DNA of 64,000 nucleotides, from positions 22,130 through 86,129 of the forward strand of contig NZ_JPLZ01000004.1 in NCBI RefSeq assembly GCF_000735135.1, given 5' to 3'. Positions 7,140 to 16,711 of the stretch are shown here, one piece after another. A program made the translations under genes and the position numbers. Every line of letters starts with the position of its first letter. Positions within the stretch are counted from its first letter, which is position 1. This stretch comes from Chryseobacterium sp. FH1. Lineage in GTDB: Bacteria > Bacteroidota > Bacteroidia > Flavobacteriales > Weeksellaceae. The notes beneath the pieces are model-generated. The model was not told the DNA's origin. It did not search any database and saw only the letters and a program-made list of their open reading frames with translations.

Positions 7140-9296
7140 TTATTTTATTGGTTTCAGGGAAATGGCGTAACCACCGCTTCTTACCAAGTGGATTGGAAGT
7201 TTGGTTTTGCTGTCCACTGTTTTTTTGTAGATTTTGTAACTCTGCGGATTGGTGATGTAATCGGCATCTTTACCATCTTCGTAAACTGTTGCTTCGTACT
7301 TTTTGCCTTTGTCCAGGAACGAGAAATCTACGGTGTAGTCTCTAGCATTTTCATCTGTGATGCCTCCTACAAACCAGTTGTCTGTTCCTTTTGCTTTTCT
7401 TGCAGTATGTACATATTCGCCCGGTTCCGCTGAAAGGATTTTGGTATCGTCCCAATCTGCCGCCACATCTTTGATGAACTGGAAAGCGTCCATATGTTTT
7501 GCATAATTCTCGGGTAAATCAGCCGCCATTTGAAGAGGCATATACATCGTCACATAAAGTGCCAACTGTTTTGCCAGTGTGGTTTTCACGAAACGCTTGT
7601 CGCCTGGGAAATAATAGTCCAATTTGGTTTGGAAAATACCAGGCGTGTAGTCCATAGAACCGCCCATCCATCTTGTAAATGGCAAGATAACGTGGTGATC
7701 TGGATTGTTTCCGCCGAAGGCATCATATTCCGTTCCACGCGCCGCTTCTGCAGAAATCCAGTTTGGATAGGTTCTGCTTTCTCCGCCGGGACGCACAGAT
7801 TCGTGCGAGTTGACCATAATTTTGTATTCGTTTGCTTTCTCTGCAATTCTGTAGTAATGGTTGTTGGTCCATTGCGAATAATGGTGCTCACCCCTTGGAA
7901 TGATGTCGCCCACGTAGCCTGTTTTCACAGATTTGTAACCGTATTTGTTCATCAATTGGAAAGCTTTGTCTGCCCATCTTTCGTAGTTTGTTGCAGAGCC
8001 AGAAGTCTCGTGGTGCATGATCAAATCTATGTTTTTGGAATGTGCGTAGTCATTCAACATTTTGATATCGAAATCTGGATATGGTGTGATGAAATCGAAA
8101 ACGAATTCTTTGGAATGACCGAACCAATCTTCCCAACCTGTGTTCCAGCCTTCTATCAGCAATCCTTGGAAACCGTTTGCAGATGCAAAATCGATATATT
8201 CTTTGACTTTTGTATTGTTGGCGGCGTGTTTTCCGTTGGGTGTCAGTTTTGAGAAATCGGTTTTATCGATGTGAACATTTTCTGCTGTGGAATATGCCCA
8301 TTGTGATTTTCCGATAATCATTTCCCACCAAACGCCCATATATTTGGTTGGTTTGATGTATGATGTGTCTTTGTATTTTGTTGGCTCATTCAGATTGAAC
8401 ATCATTTTGGAATCCATCACCACCTCAGCCTTTGGCGAAACAATGATGGTTCTCCAAGGTGTCGTAGATGGCGTTTGAACATAAGCTTTTGCCCCTTGTC
8501 TGTCAGCCGTCAAATGTGTTTTGAATTTGAAATTCTGAGCGTCCACTTCCAAATGGGAAGCCGGATAATCCAGAACTGCCGCTTCTCCAACATTCACGTA
8601 AAGTGGTTCTTTGCCTTCTTTTTTCAACATCAAAGGTGACTGAACGGCATTTTTGATCAAAGTCTGCGATGCATTCGAGTCATAAGCCTTTGGCCACTGC
8701 GCTGGAATCTCGGAGATTTTTGTAGTTTGGTATTGATATTCCTGAGAATCGTAATCTGCCACGATCCACCAGGCTTTCATATCTGTCGGAAAATCAATCT
8801 CGGAATCTTCTTCGCGGATGACGAAATAGTTAAGGTTTTTCTGTTGAGGAAACTCATACCTGAAACCTAATCCGTCGTTGAACAATCTGAATTTCACAAC
8901 GATGCTTCTGTCGGAAGAAGTTTGATTCAGCGTCAATGCTAGCTCGTTGTAATGGTTGATATAATTTTTCTTTTCTCCAAGAATTGGTTGCCAGGTTTCG
9001 TTTTTGGAATCTCTTTTTTCGGCAGTTTTTGTGAAGCCATTGTTGAGATCGAAACTGGCGTCCTCCGGTTTTGCAATCTCGGAGGCAAACTTGATAGATG
9101 AATCTTTGAACAATCTCAATCCTAATTTAGAATCCTCTACAACCACATTTCCGTTATATTTTAAATTATAAACTGGAACGCCATTTTTCAGTTGGAAATT
9201 CATCTCAAATTTTCCGTCTGGCGACTTTAAACTCTGAGCATAGACTCCGTTAAACATCATAGTAAGCAAAGCTGCTCCAATGGTGAATTTTTTCAT
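7140..9296 (-). CDS. susB: GH97 alpha-glucosidase (SusB-like)
   Basis: The 718-residue secreted enzyme has a signal peptide (1-20), an N-terminal beta-sandwich (to about 300), a catalytic barrel (about 315-600) and a C-terminal beta domain, which is the GH97 layout. Glutamates fall at the spacing known for Bacteroides SusB: Glu382 (IEGWN), Glu430 (HHE), Glu499 (NSHES), Glu517 (EAARG) and Glu523 (GTEY). They correspond to E391, E439, E508, E526 and E532, the last being the catalytic acid. This predicts an inverting, calcium-dependent alpha-glucosidase that releases glucose from maltodextrins. It is transcribed after the SusE/F-type gene, but a terminator and its own leader element lie between them. 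Confidence 0.94.
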   Translation of the reverse strand: MKKFTIGAALLTMMFNGVYAQSLKSPDGKFEMNFQLKNGVPVYNLKYNGNVVVEDSKLGLRLFKDSSIKFASEIAKPEDASFDLNNGFTKTAEKRDSKNETWQPILGEKKNYINHYNELALTLNQTSSDRSIVVKFRLFNDGLGFRYEFPQQKNLNYFVIREEDSEIDFPTDMKAWWIVADYDSQEYQYQTTKISEIPAQWPKAYDSNASQTLIKNAVQSPLMLKKEGKEPLYVNVGEAAVLDYPASHLEVDAQNFKFKTHLTADRQGAKAYVQTPSTTPWRTIIVSPKAEVVMDSKMMFNLNEPTKYKDTSYIKPTKYMGVWWEMIIGKSQWAYSTAENVHIDKTDFSKLTPNGKHAANNTKVKEYIDFASANGFQGLLIEGWNTGWEDWFGHSKEFVFDFITPYPDFDIKMLNDYAHSKNIDLIMHHETSGSATNYERWADKAFQLMNKYGYKSVKTGYVGDIIPRGEHHYSQWTNNHYYRIAEKANEYKIMVNSHESVRPGGESRTYPNWISAEAARGTEYDAFGGNNPDHHVILPFTRWMGGSMDYTPGIFQTKLDYYFPGDKRFVKTTLAKQLALYVTMYMPLQMAADLPENYAKHMDAFQFIKDVAADWDDTKILSAEPGEYVHTARKAKGTDNWFVGGITDENARDYTVDFSFLDKGKKYEATVYEDGKDADYITNPQSYKIYKKTVDSKTKLPIHLVRSGGYAISLKPIK

Positions 9297-9298
9297 TT

Positions 9299-9315
9299 TT
9301 TTTAAGGTTTATATA
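9299..9315 (-). promoter_or_regulatory. shared sus leader element, copy before the GH97 gene
   Basis: Minus strand TATATAAACCTTAAAAA, 2 bases before the ATG. It matches the elements before the amylase and susC genes. Confidence 0.5.
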
Positions 9316-9331
9316 TGTCTTACAATATAAA

Positions 9332-9359
9332 AAAAGTGTTGCACATTGGCAACACTTTT
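9332..9359 (-). terminator. terminator between the SusE/F-like and GH97 genes
   Basis: AAAAGTGTTGC and GCAACACTTTT form an 11-bp stem with a 6-base loop, followed on the minus strand by TTTATATTG. It separates the susCDE part from the enzyme genes and could lower expression downstream. Confidence 0.8.
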
Positions 9360-9378
9360 ACATCTGATTTATTCAATT

Positions 9379-10815
9379 TTAAAGCTGAGTGATAGTGTAT
9401 TTTCCAACTTTAAGATCAACAGTGATTTTGAAGTAATTGTCTCCTCCGTCAAATTTGATATTGTTGTTATCTCCTTTGATTCCTAAGTAGCCAGTGTTGC
9501 CTTCCGAATGGATATTACCCCATTCTAAACCATCCCAAGCTTGCTGACCAAGGAATTTGAAAGCAGAACCATTTGCCAATTGACCAATGTACTCGAACTT
9601 TCCATTTCCAAGTGGACTGAATGGAAGAGCGGCATCTGCTGCCCAACCATTGATAGTCCCAACAATATAGAGATTGGGAACATCCCAAACACTCGTTGTT
9701 GGCGTAACAGTCAATGATTTAACTCCGAAATCTGCGTTAACAACTACTTTATAGATTCCTGCAGCTCCCGTAAATTTCATATTCTCGTCTCCGCCAGCTT
9801 TTTCCACGTTAGAAGAGACTGTTTTGAAATATTTGTAAGCATCCTTGATGCCATCAGCATCAATGCTATAGTTTAATGGATTCCAATCTGCTTGACCCAA
9901 GAATCTGAATTCAGCAGGCTCTAGATAAGTGTAGATTTCTGCAAAGTTATCATTCTTGTGTAGAGAAATCGAAGTTGCCGCATCCCAACCAGCTGCAGAA
10001 GCTTGTCCAACTAAGAAGAAGTTAGGATAGTCTACTTGGTAAGGTGTCACTTTGAATGTTACAATCGCAGATTTCAAACCGATAGAACCACCAGTTGAAG
10101 TTGTGCTTGCAGTAACTCTTACATCAATATCATTTGGCTGATTCATAGTCGCGCCAGAATTTACAATTGCTGTATTAAGATCTTTGTTTGTTACCGCTAA
10201 AGATTTAACATTTGTCACTTCTCCTATAGAAGTAAAAGTAGTTGCGTCTTTTTTAGCCACTTCCACCAAATACTTAACATCAACTCCATAATTGGAATAA
10301 TCATTCCAAGTGATTGTAGTTGCAATCGCAGTTTGATCTGCCGAGTTGAGTACCAAAGCAGAGCCAGCAGTTGGTGCTGTGATAATTGGACCTGCAACAG
10401 GATATACAGTTACTGCAAAAGTAATAGCATTTGAAACTTCTGCTCCGGACTCTATTCTAATGTACACAGATTTTGAAGCATAGGGCGAATATCCTGCTTG
10501 GAGCAACTTACTATTTACATCCCCAACTGTAGTTACAAAAGTGTTTGTCGTTGCTGTTCCTAGTGTCACTTTATTAGCAAAATCTTCTGTGTCAGAAAAA
10601 ACGATTGTGTAATCTGATGAACTTGCTTTGTCCCAAGTTAAAACAAATGGGTTGTTTTTCATGGTCTCATAAAGAATGTTACTTCCGAGAGAAGTGTCGT
10701 TCAATCTAAAACTAGCTTCAGGCTTAGTCCAGTCTCTATCTGCATCATCTGTACAAGCTAAAGTTGTAAGCACTACAAAGAAAGATGCGAATAGTAGTTT
10801 TATAATATTTTTCAT
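9379..10815 (-). CDS. SusE/SusF-type starch-binding outer membrane lipoprotein
   Basis: The 478-residue lipoprotein has signal peptide II (Cys21 in LACTDD). An N-terminal SusE-type domain (about 25-255) is followed by two starch-binding modules that start NFFLVGQASAAGWDA (about 260) and LYIVGTINGWAAD (about 380). The repeated aromatic pattern FRFLGQADWN and FKFLGQQAWDG is what binds glucans in SusE and SusF. It should sit on the cell surface and hold starch near the SusCD importer. It comes after the shorter SusE gene at 10849 with a 33-base gap. Exact equivalence to SusF is not claimed. Confidence 0.88.
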   Translation of the reverse strand: MKNIIKLLFASFFVVLTTLACTDDADRDWTKPEASFRLNDTSLGSNILYETMKNNPFVLTWDKASSSDYTIVFSDTEDFANKVTLGTATTNTFVTTVGDVNSKLLQAGYSPYASKSVYIRIESGAEVSNAITFAVTVYPVAGPIITAPTAGSALVLNSADQTAIATTITWNDYSNYGVDVKYLVEVAKKDATTFTSIGEVTNVKSLAVTNKDLNTAIVNSGATMNQPNDIDVRVTASTTSTGGSIGLKSAIVTFKVTPYQVDYPNFFLVGQASAAGWDAATSISLHKNDNFAEIYTYLEPAEFRFLGQADWNPLNYSIDADGIKDAYKYFKTVSSNVEKAGGDENMKFTGAAGIYKVVVNADFGVKSLTVTPTTSVWDVPNLYIVGTINGWAADAALPFSPLGNGKFEYIGQLANGSAFKFLGQQAWDGLEWGNIHSEGNTGYLGIKGDNNNIKFDGGDNYFKITVDLKVGKYTITQL

Positions 10816-10848
10816 AAAATCTAAATTAATATTAAATTATATAGGAGA

Positions 10849-11940
10849 TTATCTAACAGGGATCAATGTGTAATTACCTGAAACATCATTGAAGTACACG
10901 TCATAGATCCATTCCGCTGCCAAAGGGATATTTCCTCCACTGGTAGTAGCAGTTCCAAAGAACTCAGAATCTGCGCCCCAACTTACATCCCAAGCATTAT
11001 TCGCTCTAAATTTGAATTCACCAGACTTTAAATTTAAGGATGATGCAGTCCAAAGGTGTGGGTCAAAAGTTGATTTTGTAAGTTGCGTATCTGTGTCGAA
11101 ATTACCATTTACAGTACCAATAATCGAAATATTCGCATAGGTTGAAACAGGATCTGTGATCTTTTCAAATGTATAACTTAGCGCAGCAGTATCAACTGTA
11201 AGTTTGTAGTAACCCGCAGCAGCTACTGCTATATTTCCAGAACCACCATCTGTACTCAGTTGTCCATTAGATGCTCCTAATCCAAATTGCGCATCCCAAG
11301 AACCTTTAACCTTGATCATCTTGAAACCTCCTACTTTGAAATATCCTGTAAAAGTATATTTTGTAGCATCTGAGGTTTTTGTAAGTGGGAGCAAATTACC
11401 ATTTGTAGTTAAGTTATCCCATCCTCCTGCAGTAGCATCACCGATCAGGAATATATCAGTAAAATCATATGTTGGACTCGCTAGGTAAGGTGTGATGGTC
11501 AAATTAGTAACATTAGATGTCGCAACCAGATCATTTGCTCCTAAATAGGATTTCACTCTAAAATACATCATTTGTGGTGCGTCTGGAACTAATCCAATTC
11601 TTTTCGCAGCCTCATTCAATTGATTGACTGTAAATGTAGAATTAGTCTTAGATTCTGTGACAACACTCAGTTGATAAGGTGCAGTAAATGCTTCATCAGA
11701 AGAAATTTCAACACTATAGTTAACAGCTACGGGTACAGAATATTCACCTGCAGACCAAGTAACAGTTAACGCTGGATTACTTGGAAAATTCTGATCCAAA
11801 AATAATTGCTTTGTTGATAAATCCATAACGATAGGTGGTGCTGTACTTTCTACCATCACTAATTCTCTATCGCTACAAGTGACTAAGCTTAACATAGCCA
11901 CAAAAGCAAGAATTAATTTATTTAAAATATTTGTTTTCAT
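10849..11940 (-). CDS. susE: SusE-type outer membrane lipoprotein
   Basis: The 363-residue lipoprotein has signal peptide II (Cys22 in LVTCSDRE). Residues about 30-145 form the SusE N-terminal domain. Two carbohydrate-binding repeats follow, starting DIFLIGDATAGGWDN and ISIIGTVNGNFDTD with FKFRANNAWDVSWG. It binds starch on the cell surface and lies 13 bases after susD, so it belongs to the susCDE transcript. It shares architecture with the next gene (9379-10815), which suggests an old duplication. Confidence 0.88.
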   Translation of the reverse strand: MKTNILNKLILAFVAMLSLVTCSDRELVMVESTAPPIVMDLSTKQLFLDQNFPSNPALTVTWSAGEYSVPVAVNYSVEISSDEAFTAPYQLSVVTESKTNSTFTVNQLNEAAKRIGLVPDAPQMMYFRVKSYLGANDLVATSNVTNLTITPYLASPTYDFTDIFLIGDATAGGWDNLTTNGNLLPLTKTSDATKYTFTGYFKVGGFKMIKVKGSWDAQFGLGASNGQLSTDGGSGNIAVAAAGYYKLTVDTAALSYTFEKITDPVSTYANISIIGTVNGNFDTDTQLTKSTFDPHLWTASSLNLKSGEFKFRANNAWDVSWGADSEFFGTATTSGGNIPLAAEWIYDVYFNDVSGNYTLIPVR

Positions 11941-11953
11941 TTGTATAATATAT

Positions 11954-13531
11954 TTAGTAGCCAGGATTCTGAATTAGATTACGATTTGCAATAATGTCTT
12001 TCGCAGGAATTGGATATAGATTTCTGTAATCTGCTACCGCAGTTCCATCTTTCACACCACCTTTCCAAGGCCACAGTTTCGCAGCTGTTGTAAATCTACC
12101 ATAACGTATAAGGTCTGTTCTTCTCGTCATTTCCCATCCTAACTCTCTACCTCTCTCATCAAGTATAAAATCTAAATTGATGGATCCCAAAGATGAAGTG
12201 TAACCTGCTCTTGTTCTTAGTGCATTCACATATCCTAAAGCAGTTGTTAAGTTCCCGTTTCCGCCTCTTAAAGTAGCTTCCGCATACATAAGGTAAACAT
12301 CTGCTAATCTAAACAATGGTATATCTGCATCACAAAAGTTTTTTGCAGCATCCTTTCCAAAAGCTCCAGTACTTGTAAGATTTTTATATTTTACGAAGGC
12401 ATAACCGTCATTAAAACTTCCCAAATCATTGATTTCTAAAGTTTGACCATCTGTGTAGAAGTTACCTCTTTTGTCATTAGAAGTAAATAATCCTACGTAT
12501 GCAGAAGTTGTTCTAAGACCTCCCCATCCACCGGCAACTCCAAACATAGATTCAGCAGGCATTGTACCACCAACTGGGGCATGAACCATATATGTACTAC
12601 CTCCGGATGTTTGTGTATTCACACCATCAAAAGCAATTGGGAAGATAAACTCAGGATTATTAAGATCATTATCTGCTAGGAACAAATCTTCATATTTTGA
12701 CTTTAGTCCATATCCAGCTTCTATAATCTTGTTACAATAAGTGATGACATCATTATTGTGATCGCTACCATCATAAACTTTTGAATTGAGGTATAATTTT
12801 GCCAATAACGCCCATGCGGCGGCTTTATCAGCTCTTGCGTATTGCCCTGTTCTTGCATCTCTCAATTCATCAGAAACTGCCAATAGTTCAGATTCTACAA
12901 ATTTGAATAGATCTGCACGTGCAATTCTTGGAGGAGGAGTTACAGAACCTGGCAAATAAGACTCATCCACAAATGGTCCATTTCCAAATAAATCCAGAAC
13001 GTAATAGTAAGAAAGAGCTCTAAGAAATCTTGCCTCGGCTCTCATGTATTTTGCCTCTGTAAGATTTGCCCCTGTAATATTATTAGATGCTAATTTATCG
13101 TCTGTTACGTTTCTTAAGAATTCATTTGAAGTAGCAATTTGGATATAAAATCTGTAATATGCTCCTGCGATAAACTCATTGGAAGAGTCCCAAGTCATCT
13201 TATGCATTGTATGCAGATTACCGTCATTCCAAGCTATTACAGCTTCATCAGTTGGTAACTCTTGCAAAGTATATAGCATTCTAGTGTATTGGGAAAAGTT
13301 ACCATCAATTCCTCCAACATCAGAATTTCCTCCATTTGCTTCTTGGCCTCCATTAGCGAAACCTCCATAAATCTTAGCTAAAGCATTCGGGTAATTTGAA
13401 AAATCACTGAATAAATTAGAAGAAGTCATTCCTATATTTGGTTCTTGTTCCAAATCTTTAACACATGATGTCAACGACAAAAGTCCAAGAACAGCTGATA
13501 GTGTTATTATTTTAAAATTTTTACGTATCAT
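11954..13531 (-). CDS. susD: SusD-family glucan-binding outer membrane lipoprotein
   Basis: SusD is the lid of the outer membrane SusCD importer and binds the glucan at the surface. From the ATG at 13531 the product is 525 residues with signal peptide II (Cys23 in LSLTSCVKDLEQEP) and TPR-like helices. Also visible are RAEARFLRALSYYYVLDLFGNGP and the C-terminal SusD signature RGRELGWEMTRRTDLIRYGRF. The upstream in-frame ATG at 13612 would overlap susC and place 27 residues before the signal peptide, so it is rejected. The gap to susC is 10 bases. Confidence 0.95.
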   Translation of the reverse strand: MIRKNFKIITLSAVLGLLSLTSCVKDLEQEPNIGMTSSNLFSDFSNYPNALAKIYGGFANGGQEANGGNSDVGGIDGNFSQYTRMLYTLQELPTDEAVIAWNDGNLHTMHKMTWDSSNEFIAGAYYRFYIQIATSNEFLRNVTDDKLASNNITGANLTEAKYMRAEARFLRALSYYYVLDLFGNGPFVDESYLPGSVTPPPRIARADLFKFVESELLAVSDELRDARTGQYARADKAAAWALLAKLYLNSKVYDGSDHNNDVITYCNKIIEAGYGLKSKYEDLFLADNDLNNPEFIFPIAFDGVNTQTSGGSTYMVHAPVGGTMPAESMFGVAGGWGGLRTTSAYVGLFTSNDKRGNFYTDGQTLEINDLGSFNDGYAFVKYKNLTSTGAFGKDAAKNFCDADIPLFRLADVYLMYAEATLRGGNGNLTTALGYVNALRTRAGYTSSLGSINLDFILDERGRELGWEMTRRTDLIRYGRFTTAAKLWPWKGGVKDGTAVADYRNLYPIPAKDIIANRNLIQNPGY

Positions 13532-13541
13532 TTTTCTCTTA

Positions 13542-16271
13542 TTAAAAATTAAAATTAAATCCAAGTGAATAAATTTTAGGCATTTGATAATAACCATTAT
13601 CGATACCGCCAAATACTTCAGGATCTACGCCTGTATAATCAGAAATGACAAATACATTTTGCGCCATTGCATATACTCTCAAATTAGTTCCTGGAGAAAA
13701 AATATCTTTGAAATTATAACCCAGATTTACATTATCCAATCGGAAGAATGAAGCATTCTCCACAAAGATATCAGAGGTAAATTGTGGCGTATTCAGTCTG
13801 TAATCTGCTGCTGTGAAATACACATTTTGAAGATAATCATTGGTTGCAGCAGATTGAAGTGAGCTATTGGAAGAAGCATTGTTATACACGTAGTTTCCAA
13901 GTACTGCTCTTGCACTTAGGCTTGCATCCCAATTGTGATATGCAAATTTTGTATTAAAGCCTAAAGTCACATCCGGCTGGTTTGATTTGTAATAATACAT
14001 ATCATCTGCATTGATGATTCCATCTCCGTTTCTATCTACAAAAACACCATCTAAAGGTTTTCCATCTGTTCCATAAGCTTGTTGGAAAACTCTGAATGCA
14101 AAAGGATTGTATCCTACAGCGTGGCCTTGAATCGTATTACCTACACCTCCTGCAATACCTCCAACTGGCAAATAATAAGAATCACTAGCACCTTGTATCA
14201 GATTTGTAATCTCTGAATTATAATGTGTCGCATTGAATGAAACTTCCCAATTTGTATTTTCATTTTTAATAGGTACAAAAGTGATAGATCCTTCAATACC
14301 TTTGGAATCCATATTCCCGGCGTTGATAGTATTAGTATTACTTAAATCTCCAGCAGCAATTGGCGCATCAGTAACCAATAAGTTTTTTGCTTTTTTCTGA
14401 TAAATGTCTATCGACCCAGTAATTCTGTTATTAGCAAATCCGTAATCTATACCAATATTCTGTGTAGTTGTAGTTTCCCATTGCAACAATGGATTATAGA
14501 TATCTGGTCTCAACATATAATAATAATCTGACCCGAATTGATAATAAGAACCCGGCTGACTTGGAGAATAGTTTGCAAATGCACGGTAATAATTGTCACC
14601 CAATTCTTGCTGTCCTGTTTTACCCCAACCTGCTCTCAGCTTTAATGTACTGATTGATGAATCTTTCAAGAAATTTTCTTCGTTGATTTTCCAAGCTAAA
14701 GATACTCCTGGGAAATTACCCCACAAATTATCTCTTGTTCCATTGTAAAACCTAGAAGAACCGTCTCTTCTTACAGAAGCTGAAATGATATATTTATTTG
14801 CAATTGTAAAAATACCTCTTCCAAAAAATGATAGCAAAACAGCTTTCTTATCCACTTGAGCAGTTGTTCCACCAGGTTGCCCATTTCCTTGATTTGTAAC
14901 AATTAAAGGACTCTGTGTTTGGAAGTCTTGGTAGGAATAACCAGCAGTAATATCTACATTGGTATCAATTGCTTCTATGTTTTTAACATAATTGAAATAT
15001 GTTTCCAATAATTTGTTCTGCTTTTCTATCGAATAAGATCTATCTGATCCTTGAAATAAGAATCCTGATTTATAAATAGGGCTTATGACTTTTGAACCTT
15101 CCCCTTTGGAATAATCATAACCTGCATTCACATTAAAATGCAAATCTGGTAAAAAATGAAATTTATAATCCAATTGAATATTACCCAATGCTCTCCAAAC
15201 AGAAGATATATCGCGCGTTGCATCCAATTGGGCTAACGGATTGGCATTAGAATTTACATTTAAAGTATTATTCAAAAGCCACTCGTAATATCCACCATAA
15301 TTAGAATTTCCAGAGTAGATTGGCTGAGTTGGATCGAAGTAAGTGGCACTACCAATCACGCCTTCTGCAGGAAATCTATTGTCATTGAAAGTTCCTTTTA
15401 AGTTAACATTCACTGTTAAGTGATTATCAAAGAATTTTGGATTCAAATTCAAACCAACAGATGTTCTTTTAAAAGAATTGGTTCTCACGATACCATTTTG
15501 GTCATTGTAACCGATTGATAATCTGTAAGGCAATCCTTTGATACCGCCTGTCAAAGACAAATTATTATCTGTTCCCCAAGCTTCTTGATAAATCAAGTCT
15601 TGCCAATTTGTATTAGATGTCCCTAATTTTGATTTGTAATTATCAGATGCAAAACTGTTCACAAAATCACGATACTGATCTCCATTCAAAACTGGTGTGG
15701 TTCCCATTTTAGTAGAAACCGACATCATCGTAGAAAAGTTCACTTTTAGCTTTCCTGCCGACCCTTGCTTTGTTGTAATCAAAATTACCCCGTTGGATGC
15801 TCTATTACCATAGATAGCAGTAGCAGACGCATCTTTTAGAATGTCAAATGTTTGAATATCATTTGGATTAATCAATGATAACGGATCTGCAGCACCACTG
15901 ATGCCACTAAAATCCTGCGGTACTCCATCAATCACAATCAATGGAGCCTGCGCTCCACCTAAGGATCCAATACCTCTAATTCTGATAGAAGCACCAGCTC
16001 CTGGCGCACCACTATTATTTACAATAGTCACACCTGGTGTTTTCCCTTGGATAAGCTGAGCAGGAGAGTTTGCTCCACTATTAAAATCTTTCGCTGTAAT
16101 AGAAGTTATAGATCCTGTAAGATCCGTTTTCTTCTGCTTACCATAACCAATCAGCACAACCTGCTCGATCTCGGTTTCTTTACTTACCGTATCTGTGGTT
16201 TGTTGTGCATGCAACATTGATCCGAGCAATAGGAATGCAGGAGCAATTTTTAATACATTATAGTTTCTCAC
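13542..16271 (-). CDS. susC: SusC-family TonB-dependent glucan importer
   Basis: SusC is the outer membrane barrel that imports maltooligosaccharides with SusD, driven by TonB. Seen are a signal peptide ending MLHAQQ, a TonB-box region IEQVVLIGYGKQKK, a plug with IRIRGIGSLGGAQAPLIVID and ASATAIYGNRASNGVILITT, a long barrel and a terminal Phe (GFNFNF). There is no extra N-terminal carboxypeptidase-like domain. I prefer the GTG start at 16271 (909 residues). The ATG at 16343 would translate the shared ATAAACCTTAAAAA leader element and give a signal peptide with an odd 24-residue extension. The alternative 933-residue form remains possible. Confidence 0.94.
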   Translation of the reverse strand: MRNYNVLKIAPAFLLLGSMLHAQQTTDTVSKETEIEQVVLIGYGKQKKTDLTGSITSITAKDFNSGANSPAQLIQGKTPGVTIVNNSGAPGAGASIRIRGIGSLGGAQAPLIVIDGVPQDFSGISGAADPLSLINPNDIQTFDILKDASATAIYGNRASNGVILITTKQGSAGKLKVNFSTMMSVSTKMGTTPVLNGDQYRDFVNSFASDNYKSKLGTSNTNWQDLIYQEAWGTDNNLSLTGGIKGLPYRLSIGYNDQNGIVRTNSFKRTSVGLNLNPKFFDNHLTVNVNLKGTFNDNRFPAEGVIGSATYFDPTQPIYSGNSNYGGYYEWLLNNTLNVNSNANPLAQLDATRDISSVWRALGNIQLDYKFHFLPDLHFNVNAGYDYSKGEGSKVISPIYKSGFLFQGSDRSYSIEKQNKLLETYFNYVKNIEAIDTNVDITAGYSYQDFQTQSPLIVTNQGNGQPGGTTAQVDKKAVLLSFFGRGIFTIANKYIISASVRRDGSSRFYNGTRDNLWGNFPGVSLAWKINEENFLKDSSISTLKLRAGWGKTGQQELGDNYYRAFANYSPSQPGSYYQFGSDYYYMLRPDIYNPLLQWETTTTQNIGIDYGFANNRITGSIDIYQKKAKNLLVTDAPIAAGDLSNTNTINAGNMDSKGIEGSITFVPIKNENTNWEVSFNATHYNSEITNLIQGASDSYYLPVGGIAGGVGNTIQGHAVGYNPFAFRVFQQAYGTDGKPLDGVFVDRNGDGIINADDMYYYKSNQPDVTLGFNTKFAYHNWDASLSARAVLGNYVYNNASSNSSLQSAATNDYLQNVYFTAADYRLNTPQFTSDIFVENASFFRLDNVNLGYNFKDIFSPGTNLRVYAMAQNVFVISDYTGVDPEVFGGIDNGYYQMPKIYSLGFNFNF

Positions 16272-16281
16272 AAAAAATAAA

Positions 16282-16298
16282 TTTTTAAGGTTTATATT
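16282..16298 (-). promoter_or_regulatory. shared sus leader element, copy before susC
   Basis: Minus strand AATATAAACCTTAAAAA, 10 bases before the GTG start. It has the same core as the elements at 5840-5856 and 9299-9315. Confidence 0.5.
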
Positions 16299-16711
16299 AT
16301 TTTCAAATTTGTTTTTAGAATTACATTTAATCCTGTTTCGCAATTTATAAAAAAATCATCATTCTGTTAAAATATTTTGAAATTTCTGAATTAATGTAAG
16401 TTTGCGAAGATATTTTCAACATTAATACCAGTTTAATTAATTGATATACAAAACCTTAAAACATTTAACAGTTTTTATACAAATGTGAAATTTTAACATA
16501 TTTTTAAACGATTGTTTAACGTTTTATACTCCTAAATTAACCAATATTAATCCTATATTAATGAAAAATGAAATTAAAACCAACAAATGTTAAAATTATA
16601 ATTATCAATTTTAGAACACTTATTAACATTAATCATCAAATTAATAATAAAACTTCAACTATCATTTTCCAACAGAAAATCGTATTTTCGCATCTCTAAT
16701 TTTAGATTATA
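16299..16711. other. divergent intergenic region between susC and metG
   Basis: About 410 AT-rich bases that must hold the divergent promoters of the sus locus and metG. Repeated TTTAACA/TTAACATTAAT words are present, but I could not fix a -33/-7 pair for either gene. No regulator gene of the SusR type lies in the window. Confidence 0.5.

Noticed and set aside
7530..8252. 240-residue plus-strand frame opposite the GH97 gene
   Set aside because: Antisense of a well-conserved enzyme, Cys/His/Val-rich composition typical of shadows, no recognisable domain.
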